DNA of 49,320 bases from the NCBI GenBank assembly GCA_910576865.1, contig CAJTKE010000019.1, positions 1 to 49,320 of the forward strand, in the 5' to 3' direction. Shown piece after piece: positions 6,085 through 12,480 of the stretch. Below the pieces are notes generated by a model. That model searched no databases. It was not told the origin of the DNA and saw nothing but the letters and a program-made list of their open reading frames with translations. How positions within the stretch are numbered: position 1 is the stretch's first letter; each line of letters begins with the position of its first letter. The translations under genes were made by a program, and so were the position numbers. This stretch comes from an uncultured Oscillibacter sp. GTDB lineage: Bacteria > Bacillota > Clostridia > Oscillospirales > Oscillospiraceae.

Positions 6085-6969
6085 TCACTCCAGCTTCCGC
6101 ACGAAATTGCCGAAGACCCGGACCCGCTCCTGGACGGTGACGAAGGCGTGGTCGTCCCGCTCGTGGACGGCGTGGAGCAGCTCCTCGATCTCGAACTTGG
6201 AAAGGCACACCACCAGCACGTGGAGCCCCTTTCCGCTGTAGGCGCCGACGCCCTCCCAGTAGGTGACGCTGCGGCCCAGCTTCTCGATGATGAAGCGGCC
6301 CAACTCCTTCTCGTCCTCCTTGGTGAAGATCATGGCCTGGACGTTCACGTTCTGCTGGTGCATCCGGTCCAGCACCATGGCGGAGAAGAAGTTGTAGATG
6401 ACGGAGTAGATGGCCACCTCCGGGATGAAGAGAACCAGACAGGCGGCGTAGAGGAAGAAGTTGAAGGTCAGGGAGAACTTGCCCACGGTGAAGCGGCTGC
6501 CCCGCTTGCTCAGGCACAAGCCCACGATGTCCAGTCCGCCGCCGCTGCCGCCGCAGGTCAGCACGATGCCGCTGGCGGTGCCCACGATGATGCCACCCAA
6601 GAGGCAGGAGGTCAGGTAGTCGTCCACGATGGGGACGGAGGGCGAGGGGAAGATACTATAGAAAAAGGAGAAGGACACGGTGCAGGCGATGGTCTTGAAG
6701 GTCATCCTGGGCCCCAGGGTCTTCCAGCCCAGGAGCAGGATGGGAATGTTGCTGAGGAAGTAGAGGACGCCGGCGATGTCCGCCTCCAGGCCCAGGGTGT
6801 CGTGCAGCAGGGTGCGGATCAGCTGGCACAGGCCCATGAGCCCGCCGGAGTACAGGCCCAGCGGCACGATGAAGAGGCGGAGGGCCAGGGCCACCACGCC
6901 CTCCCCCAGCATGGCGGCCGCCAGCCGCAGCCAGCGGTTGTGCAGGGAATTGTACATCATGTCTTTCAT
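6085..6969 (-). CDS. YitT-family membrane protein (DUF161 + DUF2179)
   Basis: A 294-residue membrane protein. About the first 190 residues carry the hydrophobic YitT repeats, including ALRLFIVPLGLYSGGLMGLC and GTASGIVLTCGGSGGGLDIV, the glycine-rich family signature. A cytoplasmic C-terminal domain follows (VNVQAMIFTKEDEKELGRFI, then RSVTYWEGVGAYSGKGLHVL), which is the DUF2179 ligand-binding-like module. The physiological role of the family is unsettled. GGAGGAACGAC precedes the ATG at 6969. It is a single-gene unit with its own promoter and shared terminator. Confidence 0.9.
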   Translation of the reverse strand: MKDMMYNSLHNRWLRLAAAMLGEGVVALALRLFIVPLGLYSGGLMGLCQLIRTLLHDTLGLEADIAGVLYFLSNIPILLLGWKTLGPRMTFKTIACTVSFSFFYSIFPSPSVPIVDDYLTSCLLGGIIVGTASGIVLTCGGSGGGLDIVGLCLSKRGSRFTVGKFSLTFNFFLYAACLVLFIPEVAIYSVIYNFFSAMVLDRMHQQNVNVQAMIFTKEDEKELGRFIIEKLGRSVTYWEGVGAYSGKGLHVLVVCLSKFEIEELLHAVHERDDHAFVTVQERVRVFGNFVRKLE

Positions 6970-7044
6970 GTCGTTCCTCCCGGTCCGGCGGTCCCGCCGG
7001 TCTCAGCCGCCCGGCGGTTCGCGGGGCGGCGTCCTTGTTCCCTG

Positions 7045-7073
7045 ATTATATCCGCTTCCGGGGAAAACCGCAA
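7045..7073 (-). promoter_or_regulatory. Promoter of the yitT-like gene
   Basis: Minus strand TTGCGG (7073-7068) and perfect TATAAT (7050-7045) with a 17-bp spacer, about 75 bp upstream of the start. Confidence 0.75.
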
Positions 7074-7135
7074 GAGGAAAAGCGGAACAGAATGGACGAA
7101 ACGGCGGGAAGATCCCGGGTTTTCCCGTGGAAAGT

Positions 7136-7444
7136 CTACAAAGCGTAGCGGAGGTACCGGAAGAGCCGGTCCCGGGCCCGGCGGAGGGTCCGGGAGACGG
7201 TGGAGCGGTTCAGGCCCAGCTCCTCCGCGATCCGGGGGATGGTCATCCCCCGGTCGTAGTAGAGGTCCAGCACCTGCCGCTGGCGGGGGGTCAGCTCCCG
7301 CTCCCGGGCCTGGCGGAGGTTCCGCCGGAGGCGCTCCAGACGCTCGCTGTTGTCCCCGGCGTTCTGCCGGGTCCAGACCGTCAGGTCGCCGATCCACTCG
7401 CTGGCCCGGGTGTCGAAGGGACTCTCATAACGTGTATTTCTCAT
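7136..7444 (-). CDS. Sigma-70 region 4-like DNA-binding protein
   Basis: A 102-residue protein whose C-terminal half is a helix-turn-helix of the sigma-70 region 4 type (ELTPRQRQVLDLYYDRGMTI, then IAEELGLNRSTVSRTLRRAR). There is no region 2, so it cannot recognise a -10 element by the usual route. Such stand-alone region 4 proteins act as phage-late or element regulators. The start at 7444 has AGGAGC about 11 nt upstream and overlaps the preceding gene by 20 bp, so the genes are translationally coupled. It is the last gene of a three-gene leftward cassette. Confidence 0.8.
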   Translation of the reverse strand: MRNTRYESPFDTRASEWIGDLTVWTRQNAGDNSERLERLRRNLRQARERELTPRQRQVLDLYYDRGMTIPRIAEELGLNRSTVSRTLRRARDRLFRYLRYAL

Positions 7445-7658
7445 CTTTGTGATAGCTCCTGTCGTAGTAGTGGGCGGTGAGGACCGCCAGCTCCCGGGCC
7501 TCCCGCCAGAGGGGGGTCAGCTCGTTGATCCGCCGGCGGAGGCGGCCGGCCTCCTCCGGGTCCGCCTGGGCCCGCTCCCGGGCCCGCAGCTCCGCGATGC
7601 GCCCGTGGATGGCGGCGGCGCTGTTTCGATAGGAGGCCGACATCTCCAGAAGGGTCAT
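7425..7658 (-). CDS. 77-residue helical hypothetical protein of the sigma-like cassette
   Basis: The protein starts MTLLEMSASYRNSAAAIHGR and continues with charged helical sequence (IAELRARERAQADPEEAGRL, INELTPLWRE), suggesting a short coiled coil. It ends ELAVLTAHYYDRSYHKDEKY. GGGAGG lies 7 nt upstream of the ATG at 7658. Its start overlaps the previous stop as ATGA, and its end overlaps the sigma-like gene by 20 bp. No function is recognised. Tight overlap suggests the three products are made in fixed ratio and may form a complex. Confidence 0.75.
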   Translation of the reverse strand: MTLLEMSASYRNSAAAIHGRIAELRARERAQADPEEAGRLRRRINELTPLWREARELAVLTAHYYDRSYHKDEKYTL

Positions 7659-7843
7659 ACCCGCGCCTCCCTTCCGCAGATTTCCCGGCAGGGGGCCAGC
7701 TCCCGCCGGGCCAGCTCCGGCAGGCACTCCCGGCAGGCCAGGTGTCCGCTGCAGGCCCAATACTCCTCTCCCCGGAGGACCTCCCGGCCGCACAGCGTGC
7801 AGCGGAGGGGGGCGATTCCGGGGCGTTTCCGCGTGGTTGTCAT
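7655..7843 (-). CDS. Small zinc-ribbon protein of the sigma-like cassette
   Basis: A 62-residue protein with a basic start (MTTTRKRPGIAPLR) and cysteine pairs CTLCGREV and CRECLPEL, plus EYWACSGHLAC in between. This is consistent with one structural zinc site. The ATG at 7843 has GGAGAGG upstream. It is the first gene of the cassette, coupled by an ATGA overlap to the next. It may be a nucleic-acid or protein interaction module; no family name is assigned. Confidence 0.72.
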   Translation of the reverse strand: MTTTRKRPGIAPLRCTLCGREVLRGEEYWACSGHLACRECLPELARRELAPCREICGREARV

Positions 7844-7890
7844 GGAAATCCTCTCCTTTAAAAAAACCTTGAAAACAGGGAAAATTAATG

Positions 7891-7919
7891 TTGACAAAAG
7901 GAAAACTGTCTGCTAGAAT
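7891..7919 (+). promoter_or_regulatory. Promoter of the tRNA-Thr/tRNA-Tyr unit
   Basis: Perfect TTGACA (7891-7896) and TAGAAT (7914-7919) with a 17-bp spacer, ending 19 bp before the first tRNA. Confidence 0.85.
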
Positions 7920-7938
7920 AAACACTGCTGTTGGAACT

Positions 7939-8014
7939 GCTGGTGTAGCTCAGTTGGTAGAGCAGCTGATTTGTAATCAGCAGGCCGGGGGTTCGAGTCC
8001 GTCCACCAGCTCCA
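7939..8014 (+). tRNA. tRNA-Thr (anticodon TGT)
   Basis: A complete cloverleaf of 76 nt: the acceptor stem begins GCTGGTG and closes with CACCAGC before discriminator T and encoded CCA. The anticodon stem-loop CTGAT-TTGTA-ATCAG gives anticodon TGT, reading ACA/ACN threonine codons. The T loop GGTTCGAGTCC is normal. It is cotranscribed with tRNA-Tyr 26 nt downstream. Confidence 0.97.
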
Positions 8015-8040
8015 CCTTCTTTCCAACGCCAATTGAATAT

Positions 8041-8125
8041 GGGGGAATTCCAGAGCGGTCAAATGGGGCAGACTGTAAATCTGTTGTCACTGACTTCGGT
8101 GGTTCGAATCCACCTTCCCCCACCA
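8041..8125 (+). tRNA. tRNA-Tyr (anticodon GTA)
   Basis: An 85-nt tRNA with the long variable arm of bacterial tRNA-Tyr. The acceptor GGGGGAA pairs with TTCCCCC, and CCA is encoded. The anticodon loop CTGTAAA gives GTA. The T arm reads GGTGGTTCGAATCCACC. Confidence 0.97.
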
Positions 8126-8199
8126 GCTCAGAAATTCCCGCCGCCGTTCCGTTTCCGGCTTCGCCGAAAACTGCACTCCGGCGGGAATTTCTTCGCTTT

Positions 8200-8243
8200 C
8201 ACCTGCGAACCACTGCGTTGGGTTCGCAGGTGATTCTTTTTTT
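8200..8243 (+). terminator. Terminator of the tRNA unit
   Basis: An 11-bp stem CACCTGCGAAC/GTTCGCAGGTG (8200-8210 with 8222-8232) is followed by a T run to 8243. A separate GC-rich inverted repeat (GAAATTCCCGCC with GGCGGGAATTTC) lies just upstream at about 8130-8191. Confidence 0.88.
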
Positions 8244-8344
8244 ACGGGGGACGAGGGACGAAGGGGGGGCGCCGCGGCGCTGCGCTGGCGGCGCGGGGGA
8301 CGGGGGAGTGGAATTACAAGTTACTTGGCGGTGAAATTAAAATA

Positions 8345-8390
8345 GCACATATGTTCTAGAATGTCAAGGGGGTTTTCACAAGAATCTTGT
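8345..8390. promoter_or_regulatory. Operator-like palindromes upstream of the LexA-like regulator
   Basis: Three palindromic elements sit directly upstream of the -35 box. GCACATATGTTC (8345-8356) differs at one base from the Gram-positive SOS box core GAACATATGTTC. TTCTAGAA (8354-8361) overlaps it. ACAAGA-A-TCTTGT (8378-8390) is a perfect 13-bp palindrome. They are likely binding sites for LexA and/or for the product of the next gene. Confidence 0.6.
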
Positions 8391-8398
8391 AAAAAAGA

Positions 8399-8427
8399 TT
8401 GACAGGGCTTTGACAAACTGGTAAGAT
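8399..8427 (+). promoter_or_regulatory. Promoter of the LexA-like regulator
   Basis: Perfect TTGACA (8399-8404) and TAAGAT (8422-8427) with a 17-bp spacer, 27 bp before the start. Confidence 0.82.
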
Positions 8428-8453
8428 GAGAAAAGTGAAAAGGGGGTGCGGGG

Positions 8454-9203
8454 ATGTCGTTTGGCGAGAGGATGCGGGCCCGGCGGGGAGAATTGGACAT
8501 GACCCGGGCGGAGCTGGCCGCTTTGCTGGGGGTCTCTCCCTCCGCGGTGGGGAATTATGAGACGGGGGTGAGCTTTCCCAAGGAGGAGATCATGCTGCGG
8601 CTGTTCGACGCCTTGGAGGTGGACCCGAATACGCTGTTTCAGGACAGCTTTCAGTACAACAGGCAGCTGCTGGGGCCGAAGGAGCGGAGGCTGCTGGAGG
8701 GATACCGGGGACTGTCCGCCCTGGGGCGGGAGACGGTGGGGACCATGGTGGACGCCCTGTGCGCCTACCGGGACGAGGCTCAGGCCGGGCCTGAGGCCCC
8801 GGAGCCCCGGATGATTCCCCTGTACCGGACCCCCGCCGCCGCCGGGTACGCCTCCCCGGCCTTCGGGGAGGATTACGACCTGATTCCCGTCACGGGGGAG
8901 GTGCCCCCGGCGGCGGAGTTCGCCGTGCGGATCCAGGGGGACTCCATGGCACCCTACATCGCCGACGGGTCCGTGGCCTACGTGAACCGGGACCCGCTGA
9001 AGGCGGGGGACGTGGGCGTCTTCTGCGTGGACGGGGACATTCTGTGCAAGCAGTATTACCGGGACCCGGCGGGCATCGTGTACCTCTTCTCCCTGAACCG
9101 GGCCCGGGCCGACGCAGACGTGGTGCTGACCTCCTCCGCCGGGCGGGCGCTGGCCTGCTTCGGAAGGGTCATCATGCGGGCCTTCCCCCTGCCGGGGCGG
9201 TGA
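8454..9203 (+). CDS. HTH (XRE) - S24 peptidase regulator, LexA/CI-like
   Basis: A 249-residue protein. Residues 1-65 are an XRE helix-turn-helix (MTRAELAALLGVSPSAVGNY), and residues about 120-249 an S24/LexA autoprotease domain. The catalytic pair is visible as Ser164 in GDSMAPYI and Lys199 in DILCKQYY, 35 residues apart as in LexA. A likely Ala130-Gly131 self-cleavage site lies in AAAGYASP. Such repressors cleave themselves when RecA filaments form and so derepress genes after DNA damage. The palindromes in front suggest autoregulation. AGGGGGTG precedes the ATG. It is followed 4 nt later by a kinase gene. Confidence 0.9.
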   Translation: MSFGERMRARRGELDMTRAELAALLGVSPSAVGNYETGVSFPKEEIMLRLFDALEVDPNTLFQDSFQYNRQLLGPKERRLLEGYRGLSALGRETVGTMVDALCAYRDEAQAGPEAPEPRMIPLYRTPAAAGYASPAFGEDYDLIPVTGEVPPAAEFAVRIQGDSMAPYIADGSVAYVNRDPLKAGDVGVFCVDGDILCKQYYRDPAGIVYLFSLNRARADADVVLTSSAGRALACFGRVIMRAFPLPGR

Positions 9204-9207
9204 GAGA

Positions 9208-9729
9208 ATGCGGAAGGCAATTGTCCTCGGGTGTCCCGGCGCGGGAAAGAGCACATTTGCGCGAAGGCTCAGGGATGCGTCCGGGATTCCTCTTTACTAT
9301 TTGGATATGCTGTGGCACAAACCGGACCGGACCACCTGTTCTCCAGAGCAGTTTGACGCAGAGCTGGGCAAGGTGCTGGCAAAGGACCGCTGGATTATCG
9401 ACGGGAACTACCAGCGCACGGCAGAGCGGCGGCTGGCCGCCTGCGACACGGCCTTTTTGCTGGATTTCCCGCTGGAGCTCTGCCTTGCCGGCGCAGAGGC
9501 CCGCATTGGAAAAAAGCGGGAGGATATGCCCTGGGTGGAGGAAGCGTTTGACGCGGAGTTCCGGCAGTGGATTCTGGACTTTCCGCGGACGCAGCTGCCG
9601 GAGCTCTACCGGCTCCTGGAGCGTTACCGAGAGGGCCGAGAAATTGTCGTATTTCGGTCGAGAGCGGAAATAGAACGGTATTTGAAAGCCCCGGCGAAAT
9701 TTGCTGCTGTTTCAGGCAATCCACGCTGA
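9208..9729 (+). CDS. P-loop nucleotide kinase-like protein (FlaR/adenylate-kinase-like family)
   Basis: A 173-residue protein with a Walker A motif at residues 8-15 (GCPGAGKS), an LDMLWHKP motif after the second strand and a WIIDGNYQRT motif. These are the pattern of the so-called DNA topology modulation protein FlaR family, small adenylate-kinase-like P-loop proteins whose true substrate is unknown. The start lies 4 nt after the LexA-like gene and the two are likely cotranscribed. GC content is lower than the neighbours, hinting at recent acquisition. The frame is intact to its C-terminus. Confidence 0.8.
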   Translation: MRKAIVLGCPGAGKSTFARRLRDASGIPLYYLDMLWHKPDRTTCSPEQFDAELGKVLAKDRWIIDGNYQRTAERRLAACDTAFLLDFPLELCLAGAEARIGKKREDMPWVEEAFDAEFRQWILDFPRTQLPELYRLLERYREGREIVVFRSRAEIERYLKAPAKFAAVSGNPR

Positions 9730-9734
9730 GGGGC

Positions 9735-9775
9735 GAAAAAGCGCCCCGGAGCCTCTTGACAACTCCGGGGCGCTT
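9735..9775 (-). terminator. Leftward terminator of the holin-like toxin mRNA
   Basis: A perfect 13-bp stem (9739-9751 with 9763-9775) has an 11-nt loop and a T run on the minus strand (9740-9736). It faces the kinase gene's end and would terminate leftward transcripts from the 9960 region. Its loop contains the -35 box of the rightward antisense promoter. Confidence 0.82.
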
Positions 9776-9784
9776 GGGTATACT
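9756..9784 (+). promoter_or_regulatory. Promoter of the candidate antitoxin RNA
   Basis: Perfect TTGACA (9756-9761) and TATACT (9779-9784) with a 17-bp spacer. The start would be near 9791, with no translatable frame following, and it points at the 3' end of the 9883-9960 toxin gene. Confidence 0.8.
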
Positions 9785-9790
9785 GAGCAG

Positions 9791-9960
9791 GAAGGACGTT
9801 CCCTCTGGTGTCAGCAGAGAGGCGGCCAACTTGACAAGTTTAGAGCTTGAAATTGCCGCTTCTCGCTATCCTCGGGGGGCGGTTATTTCTTTATCTGGAG
9901 ACCCAGAGAAACAGCCGCGATCACGAGCATAAATAACGCGATGGTTTCTGTAATACGCAT
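9791..9960 (+). ncRNA. Candidate antisense antitoxin RNA
   Basis: A rightward transcript from about 9791 would be complementary to the toxin mRNA's 3' untranslated region and coding part. The 3' end is not resolved, so the end coordinate only marks the toxin start. Confidence 0.5.
9883..9960 (-). CDS. Putative holin-like toxin (25 residues)
   Basis: A 25-residue peptide, MRITETIALFMLVIAAVSLG then LQIKK. It has a short N-terminus, one membrane span and a lysine tail. It closely resembles the putative holin-like toxin family of Firmicutes, whose members typically read like M-x-TYEALxLMIxF-hydrophobic-KK. GAAAGGAGGG lies upstream of the ATG at 9960. It has its own promoter, a leftward terminator 110 bp past the stop, and a strong facing promoter in that terminator. 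That is the architecture of type I toxin-antitoxin modules with 3' overlap. Membrane insertion and depolarisation are the usual toxic mode. Confidence 0.78.
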   Translation of the reverse strand: MRITETIALFMLVIAAVSLGLQIKK

Positions 9961-10006
9961 GGGCCGCCCTCCTTTCGGAGCTGGCCCCGCCCTTCCTGCC
10001 GAAGTT

Positions 10007-10035
10007 ACCATACCACAGCGCGGCAAAAATTGCAA
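10007..10035 (-). promoter_or_regulatory. Promoter of the holin-like toxin
   Basis: Minus strand TTGCAA (10035-10030) and TATGGT (10012-10007) with a 17-bp spacer, about 47 bp upstream of the toxin start. Confidence 0.72.
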
Positions 10036-10073
10036 TGGGCCCAAAACCGGCCCATGAAACAAGGCAAAACCCG

Positions 10074-10102
10074 TTGACAATCCCGCCCCGGGCGGATAAA
10101 AT
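10074..10102 (+). promoter_or_regulatory. Promoter of proS
   Basis: Perfect TTGACA (10074-10079) and TAAAAT (10097-10102) with a 17-bp spacer. The leader to the start codon is only about 40 nt, too short for a T-box riboswitch. Confidence 0.85.
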
Positions 10103-10148
10103 GAAATGGTTGTTTTGGAACCTCAAACAGGAAAGGAACGAGAACGCT

Positions 10149-11588
10149 ATGGCTACGGATAAAAGACAAGTGGACGCCATCACCGCCCGGGACGCGGACT
10201 TCGCCCAGTGGTACACCGACGTGTGCAAGAAAGCGGAGCTCATCGACTACACCTCCGTCAAGGGCATGTTCATCTACCGGCCCTACGGCTACGCCATCTG
10301 GGAGAACATCCAGAACGAGCTGGACCGCCGCTTCAAGGAGACGGGGCACGAGAACGTCTATCTCCCCGTGCTGATCCCCGAGTCCCTGCTCCAGAAGGAG
10401 AAGGACCACGTGGAGGGCTTCGCCCCGGAGTGCGCCTGGATCACCGTGGGGGGCAGCGAGAAGCTGGAGGACCGGCTCTGCGTCCGCCCCACCTCCGAGA
10501 CCCTCTTCTGTGAGCACTACGCCAACATCATCCACTCCTGGCGGGACCTGCCCAAGCTCTACAATCAGTGGTGCAGCGTGCTCCGCTGGGAGAAGACCTC
10601 CCGGCCCTTCCTCCGCCACCGGGAATTCCTCTGGCAGGAGGGCCACACCATGCACGCCGGCGAGGCGGAGGCCCGGGAGGAGACCATGCGGATGCTGAAC
10701 GTCTACGCGGACTTCATGGAGAACTTCCTGGCCATGCCCGTCCTCCGGGGCCGGAAGACGGACAAGGAGAAGTTCAAGGGCGCCGAGGAGACCTACACCG
10801 TGGAGTGCATGATGCACGACCACAAGGCCCTCCAGGCGGGGACCAGCCACTATTTCGGGGACGGCTTCGCCAGGGCCTTCGACATCACCTACACCGGGAA
10901 GGACAACCAGCTCCACCACCCCCATCAGACCAGCTGGGGCGTCAGCACCCGGATGATCGGCGGCATCATCATGACCCACGGAGACGACAACGGCCTGGTG
11001 CTGCCCCCCCGGGTGGCCCCCATCCAGGCGGTGGTCATCCCCGTGGCGGCCCACAAGCCCGGCGTCCTGGACGCCGCCGCGTCCCTTCGGGACCGGCTGA
11101 AGCAGGCCGGAATCCGCTCCCAAATGGACGACTCCGACAACTCCCCCGGCTGGAAGTTCGCCGAGTACGAGATGAAGGGCGTGCCCCTGCGGGTGGAGAT
11201 CGGGCCCAAGGACATGGAGAAGGAGCAGTGCGTCATCGCCCGCCGGGACACCGGGGAGAAGACGTTTGTGCCCCTGGCGGACCTGGAGGAGACGGTGAAA
11301 AGGCTCCTGGACGCGGTCCATGAGAACATGTACGCCATGGCGCTCCAAAACCGGGAGGACAACACCTTCGACATCTCCACCCCGGAGGAGGCCAAGGCCA
11401 TCGCCGAGGGCAAGGGCGGCTTCCTGCGGTCCAAGTGGTGCGGCTCGTTGGAGTGCGAGCTGGCCATGAAGGAGCGGGCGGGGGTCAGCTCCCGCTGCAT
11501 GCCCCTGAAGCAGAGTGGCACCGAGGGCGTCTGCCCCGTGTGCGGCAAGCCCTGCAAGACCGACATCTACTGGGGCGTGGCTTATTAA
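10149..11588 (+). CDS. proS: Prolyl-tRNA synthetase, archaeal/eukaryotic-like type (ProS type 3)
   Basis: The enzyme charges tRNA-Pro. At 479 residues it is the short archaeal/eukaryotic-like class II form without the bacterial editing insertion. Features are the N-terminal DFAQWYTDVCKKAELIDY, then VKGMFIYRPYGYAIWENIQ, class II motif 2 around RPTSETLFCEHYANIIHSWR and RPFLRHREFLWQEGHT, an anticodon-binding domain (AVVIPVAAHKPGVLDAA), and a C-terminal Zn-type domain with cysteines in KWCGSLEC and CPVCGKPC, ending in the characteristic WGVAY. The ATG at 10149 has AGGAAAGGAACG upstream. Confidence 0.97.
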   Translation: MATDKRQVDAITARDADFAQWYTDVCKKAELIDYTSVKGMFIYRPYGYAIWENIQNELDRRFKETGHENVYLPVLIPESLLQKEKDHVEGFAPECAWITVGGSEKLEDRLCVRPTSETLFCEHYANIIHSWRDLPKLYNQWCSVLRWEKTSRPFLRHREFLWQEGHTMHAGEAEAREETMRMLNVYADFMENFLAMPVLRGRKTDKEKFKGAEETYTVECMMHDHKALQAGTSHYFGDGFARAFDITYTGKDNQLHHPHQTSWGVSTRMIGGIIMTHGDDNGLVLPPRVAPIQAVVIPVAAHKPGVLDAAASLRDRLKQAGIRSQMDDSDNSPGWKFAEYEMKGVPLRVEIGPKDMEKEQCVIARRDTGEKTFVPLADLEETVKRLLDAVHENMYAMALQNREDNTFDISTPEEAKAIAEGKGGFLRSKWCGSLECELAMKERAGVSSRCMPLKQSGTEGVCPVCGKPCKTDIYWGVAY

Positions 11589-11600
11589 ATTGTCCCTGCC

Positions 11601-11685
11601 GGAAACGGAGCGGCGCGGAGGCCGCTCCCTACAAAAGGATATGTAGGGGCCGGCCTCTGTGCCGGCCCGTTTTCTCCCCGCAATG
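11601..11685. repeat. Two palindromic repeat units after proS
   Basis: Unit one is GGAGCGGC-GCGGAG-GCCGCTCC followed by CTACAAAAGG. Unit two is ATGTAGGGGCCGGC, CTCTGT, then GCCGGCCCGTTTTCTCCCC. The second unit matches the arrangement at 5220-5262. It could also act as the proS terminator, since a short T run follows the stem. Confidence 0.7.
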
Positions 11686-11710
11686 CCATACCCGGAAAGG
11701 AGGCCCCGCC

Positions 11711-12442
11711 TTGGAACGCCGCCGCTATCAGGTCCTGGACACCATCCGGGGCCTCGCTCTGGTGAGCATGATCCTCTATCACGCCAGCTGGGACATGGTC
11801 TACATGTTCGGCGCGGACTGGCCCTGGTACCACGGCTTCGCCGCCCACGTGTGGCAGCAGAGCATCTGCTGGACCTTCATCCTGCTGTCCGGCTACTGCT
11901 GGTCCCTGGGGCGGCGGCAGCTCCGCCGGGGGCTGACGGTCTTCCTCTGCGGGGCGCTGATCACCGCCGTCACGTGGTTCTTCATGCCCGGGAATCTGGT
12001 CTACTGCGGCGTGCTGACCCTGCTGGGGGCCTCGTCGATGCTGCTGGTCCCCCTGGCCCCGGCGCTGGAGCGTGTCCCCGCCCAGGCGGGGGCGGCGGGG
12101 AGCTTCCTGCTGTTCCTGGTGACCCGGGACGTGAACGCCGGGTTCCTGGGCTTTGAGGGCATGCGCTTCGCCGCCCTGCCCGCCGGGCTGTACCGGGACC
12201 ACCTCACCGCCCTGCCGGGCTTCCCTCCGGCGGACTTCTTCTCCACGGACTACTTCTCCCTGTTCCCCTGGTTTTTCCTGTTCCTGACGGGGTGGTTCCT
12301 CTTCCGGCTCCGGCCGGAGGAGGTCCGGGAGATCCGGCGGGTGCCCCTGGTCACGGCCATGGGGCGGCATTCCCTCCTCATCTACATGCTTCACCAGCCG
12401 GTGGTCTACGGCCTGCTTTGGGCCCTGTTCCGCGCCGGATAG
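11711..12442 (+). CDS. DUF1624-type membrane protein (heparan-alpha-glucosaminide acetyltransferase-like)
   Basis: A 243-residue multi-span membrane protein read from a TTG start at 11711 with AAAGGAGG 7 nt upstream. It begins LERRRYQVLDTIRGLALVSM, matching the R-x-x-x-(L/I)D-x-x-RG-x-A opening of the DUF1624 acyltransferase-like family, then ILYHASWDMVYMFG. It has about seven hydrophobic segments and ends with GRHSLLIYMLHQPVVYGLLW, a typical last-helix motif. The family is thought to move acyl groups across the membrane to sugars; the substrate here is unknown. The next gene is 38 nt downstream, behind a repeat hairpin. Confidence 0.82.
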   Translation: MERRRYQVLDTIRGLALVSMILYHASWDMVYMFGADWPWYHGFAAHVWQQSICWTFILLSGYCWSLGRRQLRRGLTVFLCGALITAVTWFFMPGNLVYCGVLTLLGASSMLLVPLAPALERVPAQAGAAGSFLLFLVTRDVNAGFLGFEGMRFAALPAGLYRDHLTALPGFPPADFFSTDYFSLFPWFFLFLTGWFLFRLRPEEVREIRRVPLVTAMGRHSLLIYMLHQPVVYGLLWALFRAG

Positions 12443-12463
12443 GGCCGCCGAGGGCGGCGGCCC
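12442..12463 (+). repeat. Single GC repeat hairpin in the leader of the GTPase-nuclease gene
   Basis: The stem GGGCCGCCG/CGGCGGCCC (12442-12450 with 12455-12463) starts at the last base of the preceding stop codon and ends 5 nt before AGGAGG. It ends in CCCTACA like the other repeat units. It could attenuate or modulate access to the ribosome binding site. Confidence 0.65.
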
Positions 12464-12480
12464 CTACAGGAGGTATCACG

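Noticed and set aside
7939..8125. Integrated element bounded by the tRNA genes
   Set aside because: No integrase and no obvious direct repeat of a tRNA 3' end in the window, although the adjacent small genes look accessory.
10028..10148. T-box riboswitch in front of proS
   Set aside because: The promoter lies at 10074-10102, leaving only about 40 nt of leader, with no T-box sequence or specifier stem.
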